Source: a virus. Taken from it: DNA of 64,000 bases. Positions 7,613 through 15,232 of this stretch are shown one piece after another; position 1 is the first letter of the stretch, and every line of letters starts with the position of its first letter. Where the stretch lies: IMG/VR virus record IMGVR_UViG_3300044970_001297, positions 28,789-92,788 of that record, one strand, 5' to 3'. Both the position numbers and the translations under genes were made by a program. The notes beneath the pieces are model-generated. The model did no database searches, was not told the origin of the DNA, and worked only from the letters and a program-made list of their open reading frames with translations.

Positions 7613-8295
7613 TTCTTCTTTGCCTTGAGTATGAGTTGAGTTCCAAATGCCCTGGTTGCCTTGGGCGACGAATAATCGTGCATTCGGATTCCCTTGGATG
7701 CTGCCTTGCGTCTGACTCCCCCACTACCAGAAGTCCATATGTCAGCGGGATTCATCTTGGATGCCTGTCCGATGTCCTTTATGTCTCCATCCCCTTTTCT
7801 ACTAACGACCGCACGGACATGCTTCTTGGTCTTGGGATCCTTCATCAGGTGCTGCCATACTGATGCACCACCCATACTCTGTTGAATGCCGCTATGAATG
7901 GTATAGCCGTGCTTTCCATGAAGATGCTTGTATGCTGCCACGGCAAGCGAATGCCCTATCTTCTTCTTCGAATGATGCGGGTGGATGGCTAGAAATCCTA
8001 CCCGCAAGTGCTTACTCGTTTCCGGATTATCACTCACATGATCATTTTCTATGTGTCCAACCACTTTCTTGCTTTTATCGTGGGTTATGAAGAAGTCATT
8101 ACCATTGTGGTTTCGATGGATAGAATATTCTTTATGAATCTTACCAAGTTTATGCATACGAAGCGAAGGAAGGCTTCGCGCGGCTTCAATATCCGAATGG
8201 AACTCATCATGAATACCTTTCCAGTCTTTGCGGTTTAATCTACTAATATTTGGTTCTAGTTGTATGTCCTCAAGTAGTTGGCGATAGGTCTTCAT
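7609..8295 (-). CDS. GNAT acetyltransferase-like protein with capsid-targeting-like leader
   Basis: The 228-residue protein begins MKTYRQLLEDIQLEP, containing L-L-E and L-x-E type sites. Residues about 60-165 look like a GNAT fold: SKKVVGHIEND, LRVGFLAIHPHHSKKKIGHSLAVAAY (acetyl-CoA binding loop KKKIGHSLA), and SGIQQSMGGASVWQHLMKDPK. The GGASVW motif is shared with the fusion at 4923-6317, and a similar GGRHIW occurs at 9954-10535. The Lys-rich C-terminus may bind nucleic acid. The gene overlaps both neighbours by four bases. The acceptor substrate is unknown. Confidence 0.65.
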   Translation of the reverse strand: MKTYRQLLEDIQLEPNISRLNRKDWKGIHDEFHSDIEAARSLPSLRMHKLGKIHKEYSIHRNHNGNDFFITHDKSKKVVGHIENDHVSDNPETSKHLRVGFLAIHPHHSKKKIGHSLAVAAYKHLHGKHGYTIHSGIQQSMGGASVWQHLMKDPKTKKHVRAVVSRKGDGDIKDIGQASKMNPADIWTSGSGGVRRKAASKGIRMHDYSSPKATRAFGTQLILKAKKK

Positions 8296-8606
8296 TTATT
8301 TCCCTTTGCCATGTGGTGTGCAGTATGCATATATGCATTATGAATGGCATCATTCATCGTCTTATGAGTTCCATGTATGGTATTTAGACCAATGTCCTTA
8401 CCATTCACACGAATGTTCCCTGCCTGATATCCCCAACCACCCATGCGACTCCATCCCTTGACCACATGACCGACGATGCCACGATGCGAGAACATGGATG
8501 TGGTGTCATTGATCTTGCGAATGTTCGCACCATGACCAGATTGCTTGATCTTCACATATCTTTCATTGGAAGATGCTTCAGTGAGAAACTGACTGAATGA
8601 CTTCAT
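8292..8606 (-). CDS. small protein with capsid-targeting leader
   Basis: The 104-residue protein begins MKSFSQFLTEASSNE, with L-T-E before Ala. It continues as a His/Gly/Asn-rich basic domain (GHGANIRKIND, GWSRMGGWGYQAGNIRVNGKDIG). ATG 8606 is the start: an in-frame TTG two codons earlier exists, but ATG AAG fits the leader family and follows the upstream stop by three bases. The domain is not recognised. The leader argues that it is packaged. Confidence 0.7.
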   Translation of the reverse strand: MKSFSQFLTEASSNERYVKIKQSGHGANIRKINDTTSMFSHRGIVGHVVKGWSRMGGWGYQAGNIRVNGKDIGLNTIHGTHKTMNDAIHNAYMHTAHHMAKGNK

Positions 8607-8608
8607 GT

Positions 8609-9949
8609 TCAATCGTCCTCGTAATCGTCCTTCTCGTTCTTGTGTTCCTTCTCAATGTCACGAAGGACATTCTTTGGAACTGCCATGCCAATCCTCTTGT
8701 GGCGACGGGCAACCAAACGGGCAATCATGCTCTTGGTCGATTCTCTCTTTTCCTCTTCCTTTTCCTCTTCTTCGGATATCGAATTTGGAGTATTGGAAAG
8801 GTAGTCTTTCACCGAAGAAATGTAATCTGCTGATTTCGTGATCTTGGACTGAACCCATCCCTCAAGTTGGGAATCAGACTTGAGCATCGACATGATGTCG
8901 TTGGCATTTGCAATGATGGACTTGAGTTCACCCATTGCCATTCCACCCTCATCATCGACTTCCTTCTGCTCATGAAGATTGCCGTGGTATGTGTGGAAAG
9001 ACATCTGAATGGCATTGGAACCTTCCGCATGTGAACCCATCAGTTTAGGAACATTATGCTTTTGAAGAATACCCTGAATGCTTTGATGAAGTTTCGCTGA
9101 ATTCTTCGCCCCGATTCCCCCGATTCCCTTAGCATGTCCACCAGTACGGGCAAGTATCTTGCCGTGCTTTGCCTTGAGTTCACGGATTGCACCCTTTGGA
9201 AGATCATACAACCAATCTTCCATGGATGCCTTCACTGCACCTTCATATACTGGTATTGGATTCTTCCTACCCTTACCGACGAACTTCTTCAACCCATCAG
9301 CATCTCGCTTGTGCTTGTTGCTATAGGTGAGCATGAGAAGTTCAGGAACTGCGGGAATGGCATACTGTGCATACTTGGGGGCTTCCGTCATTGGAAACAA
9401 ACGCCCAGTCTTGCCAGCGCGTGATGCGGCACGGGAACGCATTCCAACCTCGCGATAGTACCTTTGTCTGCCCTCTGGACTCAAGCCACGAAGTCTCTTC
9501 TGTAGTTTGCCAGAGAAACTCTTGATCTCACCCTTGGTGTACTTGTCGTATGGATCCTGTCCTGGTGGAAGTATGGGCTTTGCTCTCCCCGAACGACCAC
9601 GATTTGGATCATTGGTCGAGACTGCTTCCTTGAGTGGAATGCCTGTCCTTGCGGAGAAGTCTCCAAGTGCGCGGTCGAGTTTCTTTCCATACCGCTTGGC
9701 ATTGCTGCTCATCTTCTTGCCCCAACGCTCCCTTGCGGCTTCATAGTCCTTGAGGCTTCCGCTACCCTCTCTCCAGTTGCGGGATGCATGTGCAAGTTTT
9801 CTTGCTGCCTTCCTTGGCATCCCCTTGAGGTTCTGTCCGACATCGGGAACGGCTTCGCTGATGTCCTTCGCGGGAACAAAGATGGATGTATCCTTGGCTC
9901 TACCCTGAGGTGTGATTGAGTTTAGGTGGTTTAGGAATTGGTTGCTCAT
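8609..9949 (-). CDS. virion-associated protein with SITPQGRAKDT leader
   Basis: The 446-residue protein starts at ATG 9949. Its first ~33 residues match the 3407-3655 protein and end D-I-S-E before Ala, an (I/L)xE site. The middle is basic (KRLRGLSPEGRQRYYREVGMRSRAASRAGK). Residues about 345-400 (MGELKSIIANANDIMSMLKS, then LEGWVQSKITKSADYISSVKDYL) form a motif I know from virion proteins of T4-like marine phages. The tail is Glu/Lys-rich. Modules separated by protease-like sites suggest a head-internal precursor. Confidence 0.7.
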   Translation of the reverse strand: MSNQFLNHLNSITPQGRAKDTSIFVPAKDISEAVPDVGQNLKGMPRKAARKLAHASRNWREGSGSLKDYEAARERWGKKMSSNAKRYGKKLDRALGDFSARTGIPLKEAVSTNDPNRGRSGRAKPILPPGQDPYDKYTKGEIKSFSGKLQKRLRGLSPEGRQRYYREVGMRSRAASRAGKTGRLFPMTEAPKYAQYAIPAVPELLMLTYSNKHKRDADGLKKFVGKGRKNPIPVYEGAVKASMEDWLYDLPKGAIRELKAKHGKILARTGGHAKGIGGIGAKNSAKLHQSIQGILQKHNVPKLMGSHAEGSNAIQMSFHTYHGNLHEQKEVDDEGGMAMGELKSIIANANDIMSMLKSDSQLEGWVQSKITKSADYISSVKDYLSNTPNSISEEEEKEEEKRESTKSMIARLVARRHKRIGMAVPKNVLRDIEKEHKNEKDDYEDD

Positions 9950-9953
9950 GTCT

Positions 9954-10535
9954 CTATGCCTTTGCTGTTGTTTTCCTTGGGTGCAAGTACAGGTGGTGCT
10001 TGTATCCTGTCCTTCGACCATATGCCAGTTTCTCATGCTGTTCGGGATCGTATTGCTGCATCTTGGGCTTCTTGCCCCATTGCTCCTCTGCAAACTTCAC
10101 CCTCTTCTTTGCCGCGAGTTGCCGCCAGATGTGGCGACCACCCTTTGTCTGTGCGTCATCGCTTCTTATCGTGTGTCCCGTCTTGTCTGCCAACATCATG
10201 TATGTCTTTGCCATCAGCCCTCGCACCAATGCCTTCTTTCCCCTGTGGCTTGGATGCAAGGAAGGACCACGCGGGATGATTTGCTTCTTGTGCTTGTTGT
10301 ATGGAACATGACCAACCGATTCGCCATTGTGCATGATGTGGACTATTCCATAACCACTCTTGGCCCCTCGGTGTCGTATCTCGTATGGACCGACCTTGCC
10401 CATGCGCTTGGTTCCATGAGCAGACTCTGGATAATGCTTAGAATCCCCGTAGTCAAGGACGGGTTCTTCGTTCAATAGACCAAGTTCACGAAGTGCTGCC
10501 TCTGCCAAGATCTTTCGTGCTTCTGTGTATCTCAT
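9954..10535 (-). CDS. GNAT-like protein with RYxEARxILAEA leader
   Basis: The 193-residue protein begins MRYTEARKILAEAALRELGLLNEE. This leader is shared with the 10617-10913 protein and contains L-A-E and L-N-E sites. The remainder resembles the GNAT-like proteins nearby: VGPYEIRHRGAKSGYGIVHIMHNGESVGHVPY, SLHPSHRGKKALVRGLMAKTYMML and TKGGRHIWRQLAAKKRVKF. The acetyl-CoA loop would be HRGKKALVRG. The gene sits between a hairpin at 10569-10598 and the next gene, whose start is at 9949. A packaged acetyltransferase is a tentative reading. Confidence 0.6.
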   Translation of the reverse strand: MRYTEARKILAEAALRELGLLNEEPVLDYGDSKHYPESAHGTKRMGKVGPYEIRHRGAKSGYGIVHIMHNGESVGHVPYNKHKKQIIPRGPSLHPSHRGKKALVRGLMAKTYMMLADKTGHTIRSDDAQTKGGRHIWRQLAAKKRVKFAEEQWGKKPKMQQYDPEQHEKLAYGRRTGYKHHLYLHPRKTTAKA

Positions 10536-10568
10536 TGTCCTAGTTCCCTTAAAGTGTTGAAAGTGAAA

Positions 10569-10598
10569 GTTCCATTTGATGTTCCCACCAAATGGAAC
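10569..10598 (-). terminator. hairpin between genes, possible terminator
   Basis: Perfect ten-base arms GTTCCATTTG and CAAATGGAAC surround a 10-base loop, between the stop at 10617 and the start at 10535. The downstream minus-strand sequence (ACTTTCACTTTC) is only moderately T-rich, so it may be a weak terminator or an mRNA-stability element. Confidence 0.5.
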
Positions 10599-10616
10599 GG
10601 TGAGTTTCTTCTTTTC

Positions 10617-10913
10617 TTAGTTCTTTGGTTTGAGAACCCTTTTCGTCTCTTGACCAGCAACATTGATGTTCCTGTATGCCACACCCTTTCGCAACTTCAC
10701 CTTCTTGCCACCCTTGCCAATGAGGTTGGGTGATGCTCGCTCCCTATCGTCTCGCATCAATTCGCGATCAGCGTTCTGACGCCTTGCAAATGCGGTGTTG
10801 ATTGCCCTGCGGTTCTCTAAATCTCGTCCTGGTGTGGTATAGTCTTCATCCAATAGACCAAGTTCAAGAAGTGCTGCCTCTGCCAAGATCTGTCGTGCTT
10901 CTGAGTATCTCAT
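10617..10913 (-). CDS. small basic protein with RYxEARxILAEA leader
   Basis: The 98-residue protein shares its first 20 or so residues with the 9954-10535 protein (MRYSEARQILAEAALLELGLL), including L-A-E and L-D-E sites. The rest is basic and looks disordered (KGGKKVKLRKGVAYRNINV). An AAGGAGATGG ribosome-binding site precedes ATG 10913. The shared leader on an unrelated body suggests a targeting peptide. The function of the body is unknown. Confidence 0.7.
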   Translation of the reverse strand: MRYSEARQILAEAALLELGLLDEDYTTPGRDLENRRAINTAFARRQNADRELMRDDRERASPNLIGKGGKKVKLRKGVAYRNINVAGQETKRVLKPKN

Positions 10914-11008
10914 TTTTCCATCTCCTTATGAAAGTTTAGGTAGTTGATGTGGGTTTATAGGTTTACAAATACCTTTATATGTAGAAAAAATATGGGTTGA
11001 CCGTGAAA

Positions 11009-11299
11009 TCAGCCATTACCCCATACGGTGCCACGACGAGATGCGGCTTGGTCGAGGTTCTCTCTGAATCGTTTGGGAACGCCCTTGGAGACCTTCTTCA
11101 TGACCTCTTTGAAATCTGCACCGGGGGTCAGGTTCATATCCACTGCTGCTGCGGGTGATCCGATCCAATCCCTTTGAATGGATTCAGAGACACCACAATG
11201 GGGACATGGATGGGAGCATGGGGTATCACGATTCGAAATGGATTGGAAAAGTTCGAATGAGTGATCGCAACGGGAACATCGGTAGTCATAGGTTGGCAT
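11009..11299 (-). CDS. FmdB-type zinc ribbon protein
   Basis: The 96-residue protein begins MPTYDYRCSRCDHSFELFQS and has a second pair CPHC at about 33-36, the N-terminal four-cysteine zinc ribbon of the FmdB family. The C-terminal half (FKEVMKKVSKGVPKRFRENL) is helical and basic. Such proteins occur in T4-like phages of marine bacteria. The role is unknown, possibly regulatory. Its ribosome-binding site AGGAGG lies inside the hairpin at 11311-11347. Confidence 0.75.
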   Translation of the reverse strand: MPTYDYRCSRCDHSFELFQSISNRDTPCSHPCPHCGVSESIQRDWIGSPAAAVDMNLTPGADFKEVMKKVSKGVPKRFRENLDQAASRRGTVWGNG

Positions 11300-11310
11300 G
11301 ATGAAAAAAT

Positions 11311-11347
11311 CCTCCTGTCAGGTATCTATTTCGATTCCTGACGGAGG
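11311..11347 (-). terminator. terminator hairpin that contains the next gene's ribosome-binding site
   Basis: Arms CCTCCGTCAGG and CCTGACAGGAGG (one bulge) are followed by ATTTTTTC on the minus strand. The 5' arm overlaps the last codons of the 11326-11781 gene. The 3' arm contains the AGGAGG of the gene starting at 11299. The structure could act as a terminator, as an RBS-hiding hairpin, or both. Confidence 0.6.
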
Positions 11348-11781
11348 TATGCGATGTATGCACGGGATCTTTTACGAATGGCAGAATGATTGACGGGTAG
11401 GTGCCACTCTCGTATGAGTCTGAGGGAATCCCGTTCGGTGTGTTCCTCTAGGGTGACATAGGATTCCCCTTCGATGGATTCGCCGTCATGGAGTTTCTTC
11501 CAAATCGAATCCCCGTTCTTCCATTGAAGGAAATGGCAATACTCATGTATGAGATTCGTCAGAACATTGATGGGTTTTCTATTACCCGTTCCTACTCTGA
11601 TGATGCCCCATTGGGATCCTCTCGGTTCTTCGAAGTACCCCGCTGCGGAGTGTACATTGTTGAACCTGACGGATCTACCCTTGGAGAACTTGAGATGCAC
11701 TCTATGAGTTTGGAGGTCGTGACGAATGAACTTTAGGAAGTTCTTCGCTTCGGGGCTTGAGTTGCTGAGTGTACGAATCAT
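11326..11781 (-). CDS. HExxH metallopeptidase-like protein
   Basis: The 151-residue protein has HEYCHFLQW at residues 79-87, an HExxH zinc site in a helix. Acidic residues follow in VTLEEHTERDSLRLI (about 109-123), where a third ligand could lie. Strands such as WGIIRVGTG precede the site. The small size recalls SprT-like or ImmA/IrrE-like minimal peptidases, but I cannot assign a family. Unlike the peptidase-like protein at 7244-7612 it has no capsid-targeting leader, so it probably acts inside the infected cell. Confidence 0.6.
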   Translation of the reverse strand: MIRTLSNSSPEAKNFLKFIRHDLQTHRVHLKFSKGRSVRFNNVHSAAGYFEEPRGSQWGIIRVGTGNRKPINVLTNLIHEYCHFLQWKNGDSIWKKLHDGESIEGESYVTLEEHTERDSLRLIREWHLPVNHSAIRKRSRAYIAYLRQESK

Positions 11782-11814
11782 GGCGTATTCCTCATCTCAT
11801 TTCCCCTCCTAGTT

Positions 11815-12132
11815 CTATCTAGGAATCTTTGCCCATTCCTCTTCGTACTTCCATCCATCCGAAAGGAAGAGTCGCCACATCACCCTTGCCTGTTCCAGAT
11901 TCCATCTGGTGCTTAGACCAGTGGTCACCATGCGGTTTCCTAGAAGTCGGACTTGCTTCGGCCCATCGTATGAATAGCCATCTTCGTACTTCGTATACGC
12001 GGCCATCATGATGAGAGGGGTTTCGTAATCCTTGTTTTCGATGATCAGGAAGAGCAGCCCCTGATCCCCCTTGGTGAGCCAGTGGGATTCGATTGCCTGT
12101 TCGTCTTCGGTGAGGTGGGTTGCGATGGTCAT
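11815..12132 (-). CDS. unknown protein, 105 residues
   Basis: The product (MTIATHLTEDEQAIESHWLTKGDQGLLFLIIENKDYETPLIMMAAYTK...) looks like a single small mixed alpha/beta domain. The aromatic C-terminal helix (LEQARVMWRLFLSDGWKYEEEW) includes a W-rich stretch. It is 20 bases downstream of the CobT-like gene and co-directional. No family recognised. Confidence 0.65.
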   Translation of the reverse strand: MTIATHLTEDEQAIESHWLTKGDQGLLFLIIENKDYETPLIMMAAYTKYEDGYSYDGPKQVRLLGNRMVTTGLSTRWNLEQARVMWRLFLSDGWKYEEEWAKIPR

Positions 12133-12152
12133 TGTGGGTTTCCTCCTTTGGT

Positions 12153-14648
12153 TCAGGCGACGATGTCCATGAGGCGGTTGATGAACATGCGGTTCGTCTC
12201 GTCGCGCTTCATGGCAGCGATGAAGGCACGGGTCGCAGCGACCTTCCTGTTCTTCAACTTCTCAAACTTCGCATCCTCGTTCTTCGCGATCTCCTCGGCG
12301 CGACGGCGATCCTGCACCTGGACGAAGAAGTAGGAAGCGTATCCCGAATTCGGGTTGTTGATCGCGACGAACTTCTCGGCATCGAACTTCTCACGGAGGA
12401 CCTTCGTCTTCTCCAAGCGGGTGGTGTAATCGTCCTTGTCGGCAGTCGCGAGACGATCAAAGGTCGAGCAGTACGAGAGGCTCTGCATCATCATGATGCC
12501 GACCACATCGCATCCCGTGGCATCCTTGAACATGTTGACCACCGCGGTGTTGCCGTGACCCGTATGACGGCGACCGTTGGCGGCATCGATCATCACCTTG
12601 GAGACATGGCGGTAGTGACCACCGGTGTTCTTGCTCTTGCTGAGATCCTCAGGAGTGTTGACGCGGTTGATGACGCTCATGCCTTCGCCATCGGTGAGGG
12701 TGATGAAGGTCACCTTGGTGTTGCTGGACTTTCGGAAGTTGTTGACGATGTCACGCATGGCAAGGATCGACTCGTCAAGCGGGGTCGTGCCAAGCATCAG
12801 CGAGTCAACGCACTCGACCTGAGAGTAGCGACCGCTGACCATCTTGGCGAGGAGCGAGAGGCGACCCATCACCCGCGCGAACTTCTTGTTGTCCATGTTC
12901 TGGTTGTAGACCTGAACAAGGCTGAACGCCTCAAAGGTTGCCGTGTATCCCTTCGCAACGGTGCCAGCGGGGAGGTTGCAGACATGCTCGGTGAAGAGGC
13001 GACGCTCGTCAAGCGCACACCAATTCACGCGGGACGATCCACCGTAGCGAAGCGCGTCGGCGCGGGTCGGCTTCTTGCCGTCCTGATCCGCAGGGAAATG
13101 CTTGTTGTTCTTCGCGAAGAGGTCATCCGCGAACTTGCTGTACATGCTGTTGAAGAAGTAGACCTCGGCAGGGATTCCGACGCGACGGCAGAACATCAGG
13201 AGAGCCGCGAGTTGGCTCACGGTGTCGTTGAGCATGACGCTCATCGAACCCGACCAGTCGAGGAGGATCACGATGCCGTGGTTCTTCTCGTCGCGCTTGA
13301 TGGTCATGCGCTCAAAGATGTCCTCGCTGAACTTGTACTTGGCAAGGTTGCGGCAGGAGATGCGACCCGTCTTCGCGCTCGACTCGCGAGCGTAGTTGCG
13401 AGCCGCACGACGCACTTCGAAGCGACGGCACATCTGGTCGACCGCACGACGGTTCTCCGCGACGAGTTCCTTGAAGGCTTCCGCTGCCGCCTTGTCGAGG
13501 TGTTCCGACACGCTGCCCGTGATCTTGTGGTACTTCGACGGAACGCTCTGGTTCATCAGGTCGATGAACTCGTCGCTGCTCACGACGATCTTCGAAGTGT
13601 CGATCTGCGGGACGCGGATGGCGTGTTCGACAACCTGGTTGTTGACGAACTTCTTCATGGCCTTCTCCATCTCGCCAACGGTCGAAGCCGCATCGGGAGC
13701 GTACTGCTGCGCCTCGACCTCTTCCTTGCCGCCATCGGTCTCGTCTGAGGCTTCGGCAGTCGAGCCATCGTCCTGAGCCGATTCGTCGCCGTCGTTGCCA
13801 CTGGACGAATCCTCGCGCTCGCCGTTGCCCTGCTCGTCGCTACGCTCGCTCTTGTCCTCGGCACCCGCTTCGCGAGTCTCGGACGAATCGGTCTTGTCGT
13901 TGCCGTCCTCGCGGGAAGCAGCACCTTCGCGCTTCTCCTCGCCGTTGTCGCCGTCCTGCTCGGACGAAGCCGAACCGCTCTGCTGCTTGCCGTCGCTCTT
14001 GGTCTGGTTGGTGCGGCTTCCCTCGCCCTGCTCCTCCTCGCGCTCGCGCTTCTGGTTCTTCGCGAACTCGTAGACCTCGGCAGCGATGGCGGTGACATCA
14101 TCGAAGGTACGCGCCGCGTTGATCGCGTCCACGAACTTCATCTCCTCCGCGCTGAAGGGAACCTGAACGCCAAGGTGGATGCCCATCTTGAAGTGGATGT
14201 TCAGGCGGTCGATGGTCGAGAGGGAAGCGAGGTCGCGACCCTTGAGGTTGAAGGCATCCATGGTGCTGAGGGCCTGGTAGCCGTTGATGAAGTCGCGGCG
14301 AAGACCAGGAAACTCGCGCTTGATCATGCGCTCAATGCGAGCGTCTTCGATCACATTGATGTAGTCCTTCGCGACCATGGCATTCTTGGTGCCGCCGATG
14401 CGGATGCTGGCTTCCTTCCACGCATCGGCAGGAGTGTACTTGGCATGGCCGACCTCATGGCCGACAAGGAAGTCATAGACGCTCTGGTCCTTGTTGTCCC
14501 ACTGCGGCAGAACAAGCCGACGCGAGTCGAGTTCGAAGTAGGCAGTCTCGCACTCATGCGAGTGTTCGACGGTGAGGTTCTCCGACGCGAGCAGACGCGC
14601 CATGATGGAATTGCGAGCGGTGTTTGCGGTGTTCATGGTAGTAGCCAT
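12153..14648 (-). CDS. CobT-like protein: HExxH metallopeptidase plus VWA domain
   Basis: The 831-residue protein has HEVGH at 64-68, followed by INVIEDARIERMIKREFPG, the zinc-ligand helix pattern of CobT/VWA-type peptidases. A long acidic, Ser/Glu-rich linker spans about 210-345. A C-terminal VWA domain carries the MIDAS motif DWSGSMS near 465 and TDGEG near 645. Family knowledge: CobT-like VWA proteins work with a CobS/MoxR AAA+ ATPase as a chelatase- or remodelling-type pair. The matching ATPase is at 20255-21526. Start 14648 is preferred, with ATG 14636 as an alternative. The gene is visibly more GC-rich than the tail module. The actual substrate in a phage is unknown. Confidence 0.8.
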   Translation of the reverse strand: MATTMNTANTARNSIMARLLASENLTVEHSHECETAYFELDSRRLVLPQWDNKDQSVYDFLVGHEVGHAKYTPADAWKEASIRIGGTKNAMVAKDYINVIEDARIERMIKREFPGLRRDFINGYQALSTMDAFNLKGRDLASLSTIDRLNIHFKMGIHLGVQVPFSAEEMKFVDAINAARTFDDVTAIAAEVYEFAKNQKREREEEQGEGSRTNQTKSDGKQQSGSASSEQDGDNGEEKREGAASREDGNDKTDSSETREAGAEDKSERSDEQGNGEREDSSSGNDGDESAQDDGSTAEASDETDGGKEEVEAQQYAPDAASTVGEMEKAMKKFVNNQVVEHAIRVPQIDTSKIVVSSDEFIDLMNQSVPSKYHKITGSVSEHLDKAAAEAFKELVAENRRAVDQMCRRFEVRRAARNYARESSAKTGRISCRNLAKYKFSEDIFERMTIKRDEKNHGIVILLDWSGSMSVMLNDTVSQLAALLMFCRRVGIPAEVYFFNSMYSKFADDLFAKNNKHFPADQDGKKPTRADALRYGGSSRVNWCALDERRLFTEHVCNLPAGTVAKGYTATFEAFSLVQVYNQNMDNKKFARVMGRLSLLAKMVSGRYSQVECVDSLMLGTTPLDESILAMRDIVNNFRKSSNTKVTFITLTDGEGMSVINRVNTPEDLSKSKNTGGHYRHVSKVMIDAANGRRHTGHGNTAVVNMFKDATGCDVVGIMMMQSLSYCSTFDRLATADKDDYTTRLEKTKVLREKFDAEKFVAINNPNSGYASYFFVQVQDRRRAEEIAKNEDAKFEKLKNRKVAATRAFIAAMKRDETNRMFINRLMDIVA

Positions 14649-14719
14649 ATGCTGTAAGTATACATTACATCGGCACTTAGGACAACCCACTTGAGCGTAG
14701 GGAATGAAATACGGGCAAG

Positions 14720-14752
14720 ATTGTAAGTCTTGGGAATATCAGGACTTACGCA
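14720..14752 (-). promoter_or_regulatory. inverted repeat upstream of the CobT-like gene
   Basis: GTAAGTCTTG and CAGGACTTAC face each other at about 14723-14749, centred about 90 bases before the ATG. The same arms occur at about the same distance before the CobS-like gene. A shared ATACTTA-containing stretch lies just before both starts. It is a likely common operator or promoter element. Confidence 0.6.
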
Positions 14753-15055
14753 GAATGGCTGAAATCGGGCTGATTCGGGGGCATTATTCGGACGCGGGAC
14801 GGGGCAAGAATCTTTGGAAATCTTGCTGGGAACAGTGTTTTCGGGCTTGACGGCGGGTCTGGAATTTGGCATTGCCGTCTTCCCCATTTCCCACTCCCAG
14901 ACATTTCCCAAACTCCCCATCTCTTCCTATCGCATTCACTCAGACACCCCCCTACCCCCTCCCCCCACTTTTATTTTGCCCTATGTTGAAAATGCAAAAT
15001 CGGCTTGGCAATTTTTTCTCACCAAACCGATTTCCCAAAGTTCCCATTCCTGTTC
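14753..15055. other. intergenic stretch without a gene
   Basis: I see no convincing gene here. It contains C-rich tracts near 14946-14970 and the terminator hairpin at 14998-15032, which belongs to the unit to its right. Confidence 0.5.
14998..15032 (-). terminator. Rho-independent terminator
   Basis: Eleven-base arms AATCGGTTTGG and CCAAGCCGATT (one G-U pair on RNA) are followed on the minus strand by TTTTGCATTTTC. It lies after the stop at 15056 and would end the operon that runs from about 17 kb. Confidence 0.7.
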
Positions 15056-15232
15056 CTACTTGCCTCTGCGGAGTGCGGCTACCTTTCCAAACAGGTACTC
15101 CACCGCATCATAGACGAACAGAGCCACATTCACCACAACGACTGAGGCTAGGAGCATCGTGTACATCGGAATGTACAGAAGCGCATCCTCGGTCTTCCAC
15201 TTCAGCAGTTGCCATCTTGTCGGTGTTTGCAT
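15056..15232 (-). CDS. small membrane protein, 58 residues
   Basis: The frame starts at ATG 15232 within the end of the phosphoesterase gene (31-base overlap). It encodes MQTPTRWQLLKWKTEDALLY, then a hydrophobic segment (about 21-41: IPMYTMLLASVVVVNVALFV), then a basic tail ending RRGK. One transmembrane helix is expected. A ribosome-binding site AAGGGG lies 11 bases upstream. Function unknown. Confidence 0.6.
   Translation of the reverse strand: MQTPTRWQLLKWKTEDALLYIPMYTMLLASVVVVNVALFVYDAVEYLFGKVAALRRGK

Noticed and set aside
12120-13748. A 542-codon open frame on the plus strand opposite the CobT-like gene
   Set aside because: It lies antisense to a gene with clear HEVGH and DWSGSMS motifs. 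GC-rich coding often leaves the opposite strand open. Its product has no recognisable domain and a biased Arg/His/Val composition.
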